Assembly (NCBI RefSeq): GCF_000526915.1
Contig: NZ_JAGZ01000001.1
Coordinates: forward strand, 62,001-126,000
Origin: Mycobacterium genavense ATCC 51234
GTDB lineage: Bacteria; Actinomycetota; Actinomycetes; Mycobacteriales; Mycobacteriaceae
Direction of reading: 5' to 3'
DNA: 64,000 nt
A program made the translations under genes and the position numbers. The notes beneath the pieces were generated by a model, which searched no databases, was not told where the DNA came from, and saw only the letters and a list, made by a program, of their open reading frames with translations. This document shows positions 8,018 through 20,394 of this stretch, piece by piece; within the stretch, counting starts at the first letter, position 1; every line of letters starts with the position of its first letter.

Positions 8018-8854
8018 GTGGGCGACGACAGGCAGCGTCACAACGGCGAACGACGTCCGCACTCAGGGTCCGCGAGCGCGCCGAGGCGGGGGCCGCGCAC
8101 CGAGCGCGACGGCCGGTGGTCGGGACCGGGCCGGGCGCGCGCGGCCCAGCCGCAGAACACCCCCGATCGTGATCGTCCCGACGACGGGCCGCCGATACCG
8201 CCCGACATCGACGCCAGACAGCTGGCCCCGGAGATCCGCGGTGAGCTGAGCACCTTGGACCGCGCCAGCGCCGACGCGGTGGCGCGGCATCTGGTCGCCG
8301 CGGGTGAGATGATGGACGAAGACCCCGAGGCCGCGCTGAATCACGCCCGTGCCGCGCGAGCCAGGTCCAGCAGGATCGCCGCGATTCGCGAAGCCGTCGG
8401 GATCGCCGCCTACCGCTGCGGCGACTGGGCCCAGGCGCTGTCGGAATTGCGTGCCGCTCGCCGGATGGGTAGCAAGTCTTCGTTGCTGGCGTTGATCGCG
8501 GATTGCGAACGCGGCCTTGGCCGTCCGGAACGGGCGATCGAATTGGCGCGCGGCGAGGAGGCGGCTCAGCTCAGCGGCGACGACGCCGACGAGCTGCGCA
8601 TCGTGATCGCCGGCGCCCGCTCCGATCTCGGGCAGCGCGAGGCGGCGCTGACCGTCTTGTCCACGCCGCAACTGGACCCGACCCGCTCCGGCACGACGGC
8701 CGCCCGGCTGTTCTACGCCTACGCCGACACGCTGCTGGCGCTCGGCCGCAACGACGAAGCGCTGCAATGGTTTTTGCACTCCGCGGCCGCCGATGTCGAC
8801 GGTGTCACCGATGCCGAAGACCGGGTCAGTGAGCTGGGCTCGAGCGGCGAATGA
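8018..8854 (+). CDS. TPR-like protein (Rv1691-like)
   Basis: 278 residues. The first 65 are disordered, rich in Arg, Pro and Asp; from about residue 75 onwards helical repeats appear (EDPEAALNHARAARAR, YRCGDWAQALSELRAAR, LGRPERAIELARG, LGRNDEALQWFLHSA) of the tetratricopeptide type. The GTG start at 8018 follows GAGGTGAA. Its stop overlaps the start of the next gene (ATGATG), as in M. tuberculosis, so it is probably co-expressed with the HAD phosphatase. No enzymatic motif; a scaffold role is possible but unproven. Confidence 0.85.
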   Translation: MGDDRQRHNGERRPHSGSASAPRRGPRTERDGRWSGPGRARAAQPQNTPDRDRPDDGPPIPPDIDARQLAPEIRGELSTLDRASADAVARHLVAAGEMMDEDPEAALNHARAARARSSRIAAIREAVGIAAYRCGDWAQALSELRAARRMGSKSSLLALIADCERGLGRPERAIELARGEEAAQLSGDDADELRIVIAGARSDLGQREAALTVLSTPQLDPTRSGTTAARLFYAYADTLLALGRNDEALQWFLHSAAADVDGVTDAEDRVSELGSSGE

Positions 8855-9868
8855 TGAAAAGCATTGCGCAGGAATATGATTGCCTGCTTATCGATCTGGA
8901 CGGCACCGTGTTCCGTGGCCACCGCGCCACTGACGGCGCGGTACAGACGCTCGACGAGCGTAACCAGCCGCAAGCTGTTCGTCACCAACAACGCCTCCCG
9001 CAGCGCCGACGAAGTGGCCACGCACCTGCGCGACCTCGGTTTCACCGCTACCGGCGGCGACGTGGTCACCAGCGCCCAAAGTGCCGCGCATCTGCTTTCC
9101 GTTGAGCTGCCGCCGGATTCACCCGTGCTGATCGTCGGAACCGACTCGCTGGCCAACGAGATCGCCGCCGTAGGACTGCGTCCGGTGCGCCGCTTCGACG
9201 ACAACCCCGTCGCGGTCGTCCAGGGCCTGTCGATGACGATCGGCTGGCCCGATCTCGCCGAGGCCGCACTGGCGATCCGGGCCGGCGCGGTGTGGGTGGC
9301 GGCCAACGTCGACCCCACGCTGCCGACCGAGCGGGGTCTGCTGCCCGGCAACGGTTCCCTGGTGGCCGCGCTGCGAGCGGCCACGGCGCCGAGCCCAAGG
9401 TGGCCGGAAAGCCCGCGCCGACACTGTTCAACGATGCGCTCGCGCGCGGAGGCTATTCCGCGCCGCTGGTGATCGGCGACCGGTTGGACACCGACATCGA
9501 GGGCGCCAACGCCGCCGAGTTGCCCAGCCTGATGGTGCTGACCGGGGTGAACAGCGCGCGATGCGGTGTACGCGGTGCCCGCGCAGCGGCCCACCTACAT
9601 CGGCCACGACCTGCGTGCGCTGCACCGGGACGGCGACCTGCTCGCGGTCGCACCGCAGCCCGGCTGGGCGATCGCGGTCGGCGATGGCGTGGTGACGGTC
9701 AGCGGCAACGGCGCCGACGACGAGGCCGACGACGGGCTGTCGATCGTGCGCGCGGTCGCCAGCGCGGTGTGGGGCGCCGATTCCCAGGCCCGGCCGGCGC
9801 GCATCCGGGCCGGCGACGACCGGGCCCGCGACGCGCTCGAGCGCTGGTCTCTCGTGCACCGGGACTAG
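8854..9868 (+). pseudogene. HAD-family phosphatase (Rv1692-like glycerol-3-phosphate phosphatase) with three frameshifts
   Basis: Conceptual joining of three frames gives a near full-length protein beginning MKSIAQEYDCLLIDLDGTVF, whose DLDGT is the HAD nucleophile motif. It continues with KLFVTNNASRSADEV, VWVAANVDPTLPTERG, KPAPTLFNDAL and VIGDRLDTDIEGA (Mg-binding motif), ending RWSLVHRD. The frame changes near 8956 (one extra base), near 9386 (one missing) and near 9563 (one extra or two missing). The M. tuberculosis homologue Rv1692 is reported as a glycerol-3-phosphate phosphatase involved in phospholipid recycling. All catalytic motifs survive, so decay is recent or these are sequencing indels. 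Flanking genes are intact and in the usual order. Confidence 0.8.
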
Positions 9869-9891
9869 CGGATGACTACCGTAGAACCGCA

Positions 9892-10077
9892 ATGAATATC
9901 GATCCTGAACAGATTCGCGCCGACATCGACGAGTTGTTGGCGCAGCTGCCCGACCTGGCCGACCCGGAAAACCGGGAAACCGGCCCGTCGCTCGCCGAGC
10001 TCGAAGACATCGCACGCCGGCTTTCCAAGGCGCACGACGTGCTGCTGGCCGCGCTGGAGTCGGCGGAGAAGGGCTGA
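9892..10077 (+). CDS. small conserved protein (Rv1693-like)
   Basis: 61 residues, acidic and helical, with PEQIRADIDELLAQLP and LAELEDIARRLSKAHDVLL; no membrane segment or known domain. It has the same position and similar size as Rv1693, between the HAD phosphatase and tlyA, 9 bases before tlyA. Function unknown; conservation of place suggests a real gene. Confidence 0.8.
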   Translation: MNIDPEQIRADIDELLAQLPDLADPENRETGPSLAELEDIARRLSKAHDVLLAALESAEKG

Positions 10078-10086
10078 GGTGCGGGC

Positions 10087-10896
10087 ATGGCACGACGTGC
10101 CCGCGTTGACGCCGAGCTGGTGCGGCGCGGCCTGGCGCGATCCCGTCAGCAGGCCGCCGAGTTGATCGGCGCCGGGAAGGTCAGCATCGACGGCATGCCC
10201 GCGGTCAAGCCCGGCACCGCGGTCGCGGCCACCGCGGCCCTGACCGTCGCCGACGACGGCGAGCGTCGCTGGGTTTCGCGCGGAGCCCACAAACTCATCG
10301 GCGCGCTCGACGCCTTCGGGATCGAGGTCGGGGGCCGTCGCTGCCTGGACGCCGGCGCGTCGACCGGCGGCTTCACCGAGGTCCTGCTGGACCGCGGCGC
10401 CGCCGAGATGGTGGCCGCCGACGTCGGCTACGGGCAGTTGGCCTGGTCGCTGCGCTCGGATTCGCGGGTGATCGTCGTCGAGCGGACCAACGTTCGCGAC
10501 CTGTCGCCCGAGGCGATCGGCGGACGCGTCGATCTGGTGGTGGCCGACCTGTCGTTCATATCGCTGGCCACGGTGTTACCGGCGCTGACTGGTTGCGCCG
10601 ACCCGGGCGCGGATATCGTTCCCATGGTGAAGCCGCAGTTTGAGGTGGGCAAGGGCCAGGTCGGCGCCGGCGGGGTGGTGCAAGACCCGGGCCTGCGCAC
10701 CGACGCGGTGCTGGCCGTCGCCCGCCGCGCCGGCGAGCTGGGCTGGCACACCGTCGACGTCACCGCCAGCCCGTTGCCGGGACCGTCGGGCAATGTCGAG
10801 TACTTCCTGTGGCTGCGCGCCGACACCGATCGTGCGTTGGCCGGCGACGGGCTCGTCGACGCGGTGCACCGCGCGGTAGCCGAGGGCCTGCAATGA
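10087..10896 (+). CDS. tlyA: TlyA rRNA 2'-O-methyltransferase
   Basis: 269 residues. An S4 RNA-binding domain (residues 1-60, [21 protein letters not shown]) is joined through the RRWVSRG linker to a Rossmann methyltransferase domain with the SAM motif [16 protein letters not shown]. TlyA methylates 16S C1409 and 23S C1920, and its activity is what makes mycobacteria susceptible to capreomycin. The catalytic-tetrad Lys/Asp region ([26 protein letters not shown]) is intact. Its stop overlaps the start of nadK by 4 bases. Confidence 0.95.
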   Translation: MARRARVDAELVRRGLARSRQQAAELIGAGKVSIDGMPAVKPGTAVAATAALTVADDGERRWVSRGAHKLIGALDAFGIEVGGRRCLDAGASTGGFTEVLLDRGAAEMVAADVGYGQLAWSLRSDSRVIVVERTNVRDLSPEAIGGRVDLVVADLSFISLATVLPALTGCADPGADIVPMVKPQFEVGKGQVGAGGVVQDPGLRTDAVLAVARRAGELGWHTVDVTASPLPGPSGNVEYFLWLRADTDRALAGDGLVDAVHRAVAEGLQ

Positions 10897-11816
10897 CCGC
10901 CGAACGCACCATTCTGCTGGTCGTGCACACCGGACGCGAAGAAGCCACCGACACCGCGCGCCGTGTCCAGAAAGTGTTGAGCGACAACGGCATAGGGCTT
11001 CGTGTCTTGTCCACCGAGGCGGCGGACCGGGGGCCGCTGCAGCTGTCCGCCGACGACGTGCGGGCAATCGCCGTCGGAACCGAGGTGGTCGACGCCGAAC
11101 CGGACGCCGCGGCAGGCTGCGAACTGGTGCTGGTTCTCGGCGGCGACGGCACGTTTCTGCGCGCGGCCGAACTCGCCCGCAACGCGGGCATTCCGGTGCT
11201 GGGCGTCAACCTGGGCCGCATCGGCTTTCTGGCCGAGGCCGAGGCCGAGGCCATCGACCGGGTGCTCGAGCATGTGGTCTCCAGGGACTACCGGGTCGAG
11301 GAACGCCTGACGCTCGACGTCGCGGTGCGCCACCGCGGGAAGCTGATCGATCAGGGCTGGGCGCTCAACGAGGCCAGCCTGGAGAAGGGCCCGCGGCTGG
11401 GCGTGCTGGGTGTGGTCGTCGAAATCGAGGGACGACCGGTGTCGACGTTCGGCTGCGACGGAGTACTGGTGTCGACGCCCACCGGCTCCACCGCCTACGC
11501 GTTCTCCGCCGGCGGCCCGGTGCTGTGGCCGGACCTCGAGGCGATCCTGGTGGTGCCCAACAACGCGCACGCGCTGTTCGGCCGGCCGATGGTCACCAGC
11601 CCGGAGGCCACGATCGCCATCGAGATCGAGGCCAGCGGCAACGACGCCTTGGTGTTCTGCGACGGCCGGCGCGAAATGTTGTTACCCGCGGGAGGACGCC
11701 TCGAGGTGAAACGCTGTGGCACCGCGGTGAAATGGGCACGGCTGGACAGTGCGCCGTTTACCGACCGGCTGGTGCGAAAGTTCCGGTTGCCCGTGACCGG
11801 GTGGCGCGGAAAGTAA
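10893..11816 (+). CDS. nadK: NAD kinase
   Basis: 307 residues, identical in length to M. tuberculosis PpnK. It phosphorylates NAD to NADP in the cytosol; mycobacterial enzymes can use polyphosphate as well as ATP. The GGDG motif is in [16 protein letters not shown] motif in [11 protein letters not shown], and the conserved [19 protein letters not shown] region ([21 protein letters not shown]) is present. Translationally coupled to tlyA (ATGA) and 24 bases upstream of recN. Confidence 0.95.
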   Translation: MTAERTILLVVHTGREEATDTARRVQKVLSDNGIGLRVLSTEAADRGPLQLSADDVRAIAVGTEVVDAEPDAAAGCELVLVLGGDGTFLRAAELARNAGIPVLGVNLGRIGFLAEAEAEAIDRVLEHVVSRDYRVEERLTLDVAVRHRGKLIDQGWALNEASLEKGPRLGVLGVVVEIEGRPVSTFGCDGVLVSTPTGSTAYAFSAGGPVLWPDLEAILVVPNNAHALFGRPMVTSPEATIAIEIEASGNDALVFCDGRREMLLPAGGRLEVKRCGTAVKWARLDSAPFTDRLVRKFRLPVTGWRGK

Positions 11817-11840
11817 CGGCCCCGTAGCGGTACTGATGCA

Positions 11841-13583
11841 ATGCTGACCGAAATCCGCATCGAGTCGTTGGGTGCGATCAGCTCTGCGGTCGGGGAGTTC
11901 GACCGCGGCCTGACCGTGCTGACCGGCGAGACCGGCACCGGCAAGACCATGGTGGTGAGGGGCCTGCACCTGCTCGGCGGTGCCCGTGCCGACGCGAACC
12001 GGGTGCGTTCGGGCGCCGACCGCGCGGTGGTCGAAGGCCGTTTCACCACAACCGATCTCGACGACGCCACGGTCGCACAGCTGGACGAGCTACTGGACGC
12101 GTCGGGTGGGGAGCGCGACGAGGACGGCAGCGTGATCGCGTTGCGCTCGGTCAGCCGGGACGGGCCGTCGCGGGCCTATCTGGGCGGGCGCAGCGTGCCC
12201 GCGAAGTCGTTGGGGGACTTCACGACCGAGTTGCTCACCCTGCATGGGCAAAACGACCAGCGGTTGATGCAGCCCGAGGCGCAACGCGGCGCGCTGGACC
12301 GCTTCGCGAAGGCCGGCCCGGCTCTCGAGCGTTACCGCAAACTGCGCGACGCCTGGCTGACGGCGCGGCGCGACCTGTTCGACCGCCGCAACCGGATGCG
12401 CGAGCTCGCGCTGGAGGCCGACCGGCTGAGCTTCGCGCTGGACGAGATCGACGCCGTCGACCCGCAACCCGGCGAGGACGACGCCCTGGTCGCCGACATC
12501 GTGCGGCTCTCCGAACTGGACACCCTGCGCGAGGCCGCGGCCACCGCCCGCGCGGCGCTGTCGAGCGAGGACCTGTCCGGGACCAGTGCCGCCGACAGTC
12601 TCGGACGGGCTAGGGCCGCACTGGAATCCACCGACGACGCCAAGCTGCGGGCGCTGGCCGAGCAGGTCCGCGAGGCGCAGACCGTGGTCGACGACGCGGC
12701 CCAGGAGCTGGGCGGCTACCTGGACGAGTTGCCGGTCGATGCCAGCGCGCTGGAGTCCAAGCTGGCCCGCCAAGCCGAGCTGCGGACGCTGACCCGCAAA
12801 TACGCCGCCGATGTCGACGGGGTGTTGGCCTGGGCGGCCGAATCGCGCGAGCGGCTCGCCCAGCTGGACGTCTCCGAGGAGGGACTTGCCGCACTGCAGC
12901 GCCGCGCCGACGAGCTCACCGGTGAATTAGCCCAAGCTGCAGTCGATCTCAGCAAGTGTCGGCGCAAGGCGGCCAAACGGTTGGCCAAGGAGGTGACCGC
13001 GGAGCTGTCTGGGCTGGCGATGGCCGACGCCGACTTCACCATCGAGGTGAGCACTGACGTCACCGCCGACAGGGACGACCTCGCCACCTTCACGCTGCCC
13101 TCCGGGGAGCTGGTGCACGCCGGCGCCGGCGGCGTCGACCAGGTCGAGTTCGGCTTCGCCGCCCACCGGGGCATGACGGTGCTGCCGCTGGCCGAGAGCG
13201 CGTCTGGGGGCGAGCTGTCCCGGGTGATGCTGGCGCTGGAAGTCGTGCTGGCCGCCTCGGCGGCGGGCACCACGATGGTGTTCGACGAGGTCGACGCCGG
13301 CGTCGGCGGTAGGGCCGCCGTCCAGATCGGGCGGCGGTTGGCACGGTTGGCGCGCACCCACCAGGTCATCGTGGTCACCCACCTGCCGCAGGTCGCGGCC
13401 TACGCCGACGTGCACCTGGTGGTGCATCCGGCCGGGCCGCGGGGCACCAGTGTGGTGCGCCGGGTCGCCGGCGACGAGCGGGTCGCCGAGCTGGCGCGGA
13501 TGCTGGCCGGGCTGGGCGAATCCGACAGCGGCCGGGCCCACGCCCGTGAACTGCTCGACGGCGCCCAGAACGACGAGATCTAA
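11841..13583 (+). CDS. recN: DNA repair protein RecN
   Basis: 580 residues, an SMC-like ATPase that helps repair double-strand breaks. Walker A is LTGETGTGKTMVV near the N-terminus; a central coiled-coil region rich in Arg, Glu and Ala follows; the signature ASGGELSRVMLALE and Walker B TMVFDEVDAGVGG with the following VIVVTHLPQVA complete the C-terminal ATPase half. Length is typical. Probably the last gene of the tlyA-nadK-recN unit; an inverted repeat lies 20 bases after the stop. Confidence 0.95.
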   Translation: MLTEIRIESLGAISSAVGEFDRGLTVLTGETGTGKTMVVRGLHLLGGARADANRVRSGADRAVVEGRFTTTDLDDATVAQLDELLDASGGERDEDGSVIALRSVSRDGPSRAYLGGRSVPAKSLGDFTTELLTLHGQNDQRLMQPEAQRGALDRFAKAGPALERYRKLRDAWLTARRDLFDRRNRMRELALEADRLSFALDEIDAVDPQPGEDDALVADIVRLSELDTLREAAATARAALSSEDLSGTSAADSLGRARAALESTDDAKLRALAEQVREAQTVVDDAAQELGGYLDELPVDASALESKLARQAELRTLTRKYAADVDGVLAWAAESRERLAQLDVSEEGLAALQRRADELTGELAQAAVDLSKCRRKAAKRLAKEVTAELSGLAMADADFTIEVSTDVTADRDDLATFTLPSGELVHAGAGGVDQVEFGFAAHRGMTVLPLAESASGGELSRVMLALEVVLAASAAGTTMVFDEVDAGVGGRAAVQIGRRLARLARTHQVIVVTHLPQVAAYADVHLVVHPAGPRGTSVVRRVAGDERVAELARMLAGLGESDSGRAHARELLDGAQNDEI

Positions 13584-13602
13584 CCGTCACCCGTCCCGCC
13601 AG

Positions 13603-13650
13603 CGTCGACTTGTTGCGCGAAAACGGCCCCTGCAGCTCGACAAGTCGACG
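13603..13650. repeat. palindromic intergenic repeat after recN
   Basis: CGTCGACTTGT (13603-13613) and ACAAGTCGACG (13640-13650) form an 11-bp perfect stem. The 17-base string CGTCGACTTGTTGCGCG starting at 13603 recurs in inverse orientation in the xerD/methyltransferase intergenic region, so this is a dispersed repeat family rather than a unique terminator. Placed immediately after a gene end, it may still terminate transcription. Confidence 0.6.
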
Positions 13651-13764
13651 TTCGAGACAGCATCGACATCCACCTGTTACTGATGTGACTCTAGATAACT
13701 TCTGGGGCTGATGTTACGGCGCGCCTCCACGCCTGAGCCGGTGTTCGCGGCCAGAATTGCCCCT

Positions 13765-14946
13765 ATGAAGATGTCAGGGCTGCTCACACGCAATGCTTCC
13801 CGGCCGGGTCTGACCGGCACCGCACGGGTGGACCGCAATATCGACCGCTTGCTGCGGAGGGTCTGCCCGGGGGACATCGTGGTGCTCGACGTCCTGGACC
13901 TGGACCGCATCACCGCCGAGGCGCTGGTGGAGGCCGACATCGCCGCCGTCGTCAACGCCTCGCCGTCGGTCTCCGGCCGGTACCCGAACATGGGGCCGGA
14001 GGTATTGGTCAACAACGGCGTCACGCTGATCGACGAGACCGGGCCGGAGATCTTCAAGAAGGTCAAGGACGGCGCCAAGATCCGGCTGTATGAGGGCGGG
14101 GTGTACGCGGGCGAGCGTCGGTTGATCCGCGGCACCGAGCGCACCGACCACGACATCGCCGACCTGATGCGCGAGGCCAAGAGCGGCCTGGCCGCCCATC
14201 TGGAGGCGTTCGCCGGCAACACAATTGAGTTCATCAAGAGCGAGAGTCCGCTGCTGATCGACGGGATCGGCATTCCCGACATCGATCTCGACCTGCGTCG
14301 CCGCCACGTGGTGATCGTCGCCGACGAGGACGGCGCCGCCGACGACCTGCGCGCGCTCAAGCCGTTCATCAAGGAGTACCAGCCGGTGCTCGTCGGCGTG
14401 GGCAGCGGCGCCGACGTGCTGCGCAAGGCGGGCTACCGGCCCCAGCTCATCGTCGGCGACCCGGAGCAGATCAGCACCGAAGCCCTCAAGTGCGGCGCCC
14501 ACGTCGTGCTCCCGGCCGACGCCGACGGCCACGCCCCCGGGCTGGAGCGGATTCAGGACCTCGGAGTCGGGGCGATGACCTTCCCGGCCGCGGGTTCGGC
14601 CGTCGACCTGGCCCTGTTGCTGGCCGACCACCACGGCGCGGCGCTGCTGGTGACGGCCGGTCACACCGCCAACATCGAGACGTTCTTCGACCGGACGCGG
14701 ACCCAGAGCAACCCGTCGACGTTTTTGACCAGGCTGCGGGTCGGCGAGAAGGTGGTCGACGCCAAGGCGGTTGCCACCCTGTACCGCAACCACATCTCGG
14801 GCGGGGCCATCGCGCTGCTGGCACTGACGATGCTGATCGCGGTCATCGTCGCGCTGTGGGTGTCGCGCACCGATGGCGTGGTGCTGCACTGGGTCACCGA
14901 CTACTGGAATCACTTCTCCCTGTGGATTCAGCACTTGGTCACGTAG
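13765..14946 (+). CDS. steA: SteA-like septation protein (Rv1697-like)
   Basis: 393 residues, equal to Rv1697 when started at the ATG at 13765 (MKMSGLLTRNASR). The body has a thiamin-pyrophosphokinase-like fold (RHVVIVADEDGAADDL, YRPQLIVGDPEQIS, GHAPGLERIQDLGV), and a single C-terminal membrane helix (AIALLALTMLIAVIVALWV) puts it in the inner membrane. Corynebacterial SteA forms a complex with SteB and affects cell separation by controlling peptidoglycan hydrolysis. The next gene, 22 bases downstream, is the SteB/MctB homologue, so the pair is conserved here. Confidence 0.88.
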   Translation: MKMSGLLTRNASRPGLTGTARVDRNIDRLLRRVCPGDIVVLDVLDLDRITAEALVEADIAAVVNASPSVSGRYPNMGPEVLVNNGVTLIDETGPEIFKKVKDGAKIRLYEGGVYAGERRLIRGTERTDHDIADLMREAKSGLAAHLEAFAGNTIEFIKSESPLLIDGIGIPDIDLDLRRRHVVIVADEDGAADDLRALKPFIKEYQPVLVGVGSGADVLRKAGYRPQLIVGDPEQISTEALKCGAHVVLPADADGHAPGLERIQDLGVGAMTFPAAGSAVDLALLLADHHGAALLVTAGHTANIETFFDRTRTQSNPSTFLTRLRVGEKVVDAKAVATLYRNHISGGAIALLALTMLIAVIVALWVSRTDGVVLHWVTDYWNHFSLWIQHLVT

Positions 14947-14968
14947 TCAGCCGTAAGGACGTGCGCTC

Positions 14969-15913
14969 ATGATCTCGTTACGCCAACATGCCTTCTCGCT
15001 GGCCGCGGTCTTTCTCGCGCTGGCCGTCGGCGTCGTGCTGGGGTCGGGCTTTTTGTCCGACACCCTGCTGTCCAGCCTGCGCGCCGAGAAGCGGGATCTC
15101 TACTCGCAGATCAACGGGCTCAACGACCAGAAGAACGTTCTGAACGAAAAGCTCAGTGCGGCAAACAATTTCGACAACCAGTTGATGTGCCGGATCGTGC
15201 ACGACGGGCTGGCAGGCAAATCCGTGGTGGTCTTCCGCACCCCCGACGCCAAGGACGACGACGTTTCCGCGGTCTCCAAGATCGTTGGGCAGGCCGGCGG
15301 GACCCTCACCGGGACGGTGTCGCTGACCCAGGAGTTCGTCGACGCCAACTCCGCGGAGAAGCTGCGGACCGTGGTGAACTCGTCGGTGCTGCCCGACGGT
15401 CAGCAGCTCAGCACCAAGCTCGTCGACCAGGGGTCTCAGGCCGGTGACTTGTTGGGCATCGCGTTGCTGATCAACGCCAACCCGGCGGTCCCACCCGTCG
15501 ACGACACCCAGCGCGACACCGTGCTGGCCGCGCTGCGCGAGAGCGGATTCGTCACCTATGCGCCCGGCGATCACATGGGAGCGGCCAACGCCGCCCTGAT
15601 CGTCACCGGCGGCGCGCTGCCCCAGGATGCCGGAAACCAGGGGGCGAGCGTGGCCCGCTTCGCGGCGGCGCTGGCGCCGCACGGCTCGGGGACGCTGCTG
15701 GCGGGGCGGGACGGATCGTCGACGGGCGGTGCCGCGGTGGCGGTCGCGCGCGCCGACTCCGGCATCAACTCCGCGATCAGCACCGTCGACGACGTCGACG
15801 CCGCACCCGGGCGGATCACCGCGATCCTGGGCCTGCACGATTTGCTCAACGGCGGCCATGTCGGGCAGTACGGCACCGGCCACGGCGCCACCTCGATCAC
15901 CGTTCCGCAGTAG
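14969..15913 (+). CDS. mctB: MctB/SteB-like protein (Rv1698-like)
   Basis: 314 residues, the same length as Rv1698. A signal anchor (AFSLAAVFLALAVGVVLGSGF) is followed by a short coiled coil (SSLRAEKRDLYSQINGLNDQ) and a periplasmic domain. Rv1698 has been described both as a copper-related outer membrane protein (MctB) and as the partner (SteB) of the septation protein SteA; adjacency to steA supports the second role. Only the N-terminal segment is clearly membrane-spanning here. Confidence 0.88.
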   Translation: MISLRQHAFSLAAVFLALAVGVVLGSGFLSDTLLSSLRAEKRDLYSQINGLNDQKNVLNEKLSAANNFDNQLMCRIVHDGLAGKSVVVFRTPDAKDDDVSAVSKIVGQAGGTLTGTVSLTQEFVDANSAEKLRTVVNSSVLPDGQQLSTKLVDQGSQAGDLLGIALLINANPAVPPVDDTQRDTVLAALRESGFVTYAPGDHMGAANAALIVTGGALPQDAGNQGASVARFAAALAPHGSGTLLAGRDGSSTGGAAVAVARADSGINSAISTVDDVDAAPGRITAILGLHDLLNGGHVGQYGTGHGATSITVPQ

Positions 15914-16014
15914 CGATTCCCCACCCGCTGTCCGGTTGCCGGGCGTGTTAGCCGCGCCCTGGCGTCACTGGTGTTAGGGTGGATTTCCGTGGGTCGGCAG
16001 GCCCAGCTGGTTAA

Positions 16015-18426
<2,412 letters not shown>

Positions 18427-18430
<4 letters not shown>

Positions 18431-19371
18431 CGACCGCGCTGACGCTCGAGACCCAACTGCAGGGTTATCTCGACCACCTGACGATCGAGCGCGGGGTCGC
18501 GGCCAACACCCTCAGCTCGTATCGGCGCGATCTGCGCCGCTATTCAAAGCACTTGGAAGAACGCGGAATTCACGACCTGGCCAAGGTCGGCGAGGACGAC
18601 GTCAGCGAGTTTTTCGTGGCGCTGCGCCGCGGCGATCCCGATTCCGGGGCGGCGGGGTTGTCGGCGGTGTCGGCGGCGCGGGCGCTGATCGCGGTGCGCG
18701 GCCTGCATCGCTTCGCCGCCGCCGAGGGGCTGGCCGAACTGGACGTGGCGCGCGCGGTGCGCCCGCCCACGCCGGGCCGGCGGCTGCCCAAGAGCCTGAC
18801 CATCGACCAGGTGCTGGCGCTGCTGGAAGGCGCGGGCGGGGACAGCCCGTCCGACGGCCCGCTGACGCTGCGCAACCGCGCGCTGCTGGAGCTGTTGTAC
18901 TCCACCGGAGCACGGATCTCCGAAGCCGTCGGCCTCGACGTCGACGACATCGATACCCAGGCCCGCTCGGTATTGCTGCGGGGCAAGGGCGGCAAGCAGC
19001 GGCTGGTCCCGATCGGTCGGCCCGCCGTGGCCGCGCTGGACGCCTACCTGGTGCGGGGGCGTTCGGAGCTGGCTCGCCGCGGCCGCGGCACGGCGGCGAT
19101 CTTCCTCAATGCCCGCGGCGGACGGCTGTCGCGGCAAAGCGCGTGGCAGGTGTTGCAGGACGCCGCCGAGCGCGCCGGGATTACCTCCGGGGTGTCACCG
19201 CACATGCTGCGGCACTCGTTCGCCACCCACCTGCTGGAGGGCGGGGCCGACGTGCGCGTCGTGCAGGAGTTGCTCGGCCACGCCTCGGTGACGACCACCC
19301 AGATCTACACCCTGGTCACCGTGCACGCGTTGCGCGAAGTGTGGGCCGGTGCCCACCCCCGCGCCACGTGA
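18427..19371 (+). CDS. xerD: site-specific tyrosine recombinase XerD
   Basis: 314 residues. A core-binding SAM-like domain (about 1-100) precedes the catalytic domain with the first Arg in [10 protein letters not shown], Lys in GKGGKQRLV, HxxR in [12 protein letters not shown], His in LLGHAS and the Tyr nucleophile in TTQIYT. Resolves chromosome dimers at dif together with XerC. It is the resident housekeeping recombinase, not a phage integrase: synteny with pyrG is conserved in mycobacteria. Confidence 0.95.
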
Positions 19372-19380
19372 CCCATCACG

Positions 19381-19439
19381 GCGAACGTCGAGTTGTCGGG
19401 CCAAAAACGCGGCAATCCGCGCAACAAGTCGACGTTCGG
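19381..19439. repeat. palindromic repeat between convergent xerD and methyltransferase genes
   Basis: GCGAACGTCGAGTTGT (19381-19396) pairs with ACAAGTCGACGTTCGG (19424-19439) with two mismatches. It lies exactly in the 78-base gap between two convergent stops, so it is well placed as a bidirectional terminator. The right arm with its flank is the inverse of the element after recN. Confidence 0.6.
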
Positions 19440-19449
19440 CGGGCGGTGG

Positions 19450-20205
19450 TCAACCCAAAAAGTCGGACTCGAGCACCAGGTCGTACACCATCGACTGGTA
19501 TTCCAGGTGAGCCTTGTGCTCGACGGTGTTCCACAGCTTGCCCTGCTGCTGACGCATGTACTCGCGGTACTTCGGAGCGCCCGGCACCCGCACGTTGTCG
19601 GCGACCGCGATCGAGCCCTGGTGCAGCCAGCCCCGGTCCATGATGCTCAGCAGGTCGTCGAGGTAGGCGGCCTTGTCGTGGTCGACGAACAGGAAATCGA
19701 GTGCGCCAGAAGTGAATCCGTGCCCCGCCAGCGCGTCGAGCGTGCGCCCGCCGTCGCCGATCGTGCCCACCACACACGTCACCCGGTCGGCGACACCGGC
19801 ATGCGCCCAGATCCGCCGGGCGTTGACGGCGTTGGCCTCGGCGAGTTCGACGGAGAACACCTTGGCGTTCGGCGCGGCCCGGGCGATCCGCAGCGCGCCG
19901 TAGCCGCAGTAGGTACCCAGCTCCAGCGCGAGCGCGGGATCGGCCCGCCGCACGGCGGTGTCGAGCAGCAAGCCCTTCTCGTCGCCGACGTTGATCAGGA
20001 TCGCCTTTTCGTAGGCGAACTTGTCGATGGTGGCCAGCACGTCGTCGATGTCACCAGCGCGGGCATTGTTGACGACGTAGTCGACCGCGGCCGCCTCGCG
20101 CCCGTCGCCGATCTGGCCCGTCGTGCTGATGTTGTGAATTCCGGCAGCCATCCGCCACACCGACCACCGCAGCAGCGGTACCCGTCGTTTGAGGTCCATA
20201 GCCAC
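19450..20205 (-). CDS. SAM-dependent O-methyltransferase (Rv1703c-like)
   Basis: About 250 residues of the catechol O-methyltransferase type. SAM-binding motif I is [17 protein letters not shown], the acidic residue after beta 2 is in [12 protein letters not shown], and the metal-binding Asp is in [26 protein letters not shown] follows. The start may be GTG 20205 or, preferred by its AGGG site, the ATG at 20199. Substrate unknown. Rv1702c (13E12 repeat) and the genes Rv1704c-Rv1707 found near this gene in M. tuberculosis are absent. Confidence 0.88.
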   Translation of the reverse strand: MAMDLKRRVPLLRWSVWRMAAGIHNISTTGQIGDGREAAAVDYVVNNARAGDIDDVLATIDKFAYEKAILINVGDEKGLLLDTAVRRADPALALELGTYCGYGALRIARAAPNAKVFSVELAEANAVNARRIWAHAGVADRVTCVVGTIGDGGRTLDALAGHGFTSGALDFLFVDHDKAAYLDDLLSIMDRGWLHQGSIAVADNVRVPGAPKYREYMRQQQGKLWNTVEHKAHLEYQSMVYDLVLESDFLG

Positions 20206-20394
20206 CTACCCTAGACCCGGCCCGGCGTGCGCCGAATGTTGCTGGTGTGACTGAAGTTAACTCTGGACGCCCCGGCGGGCGCTGACCGCGCGAATTGCCC
20301 ATATTCCCTGGTTATCTCGCCTGCGGGTCGCCCGGTTTACGCGCGCCTACCCGTTAGACTTTCCGACGATGTTCACCTCCGCAACACCCCGGGC

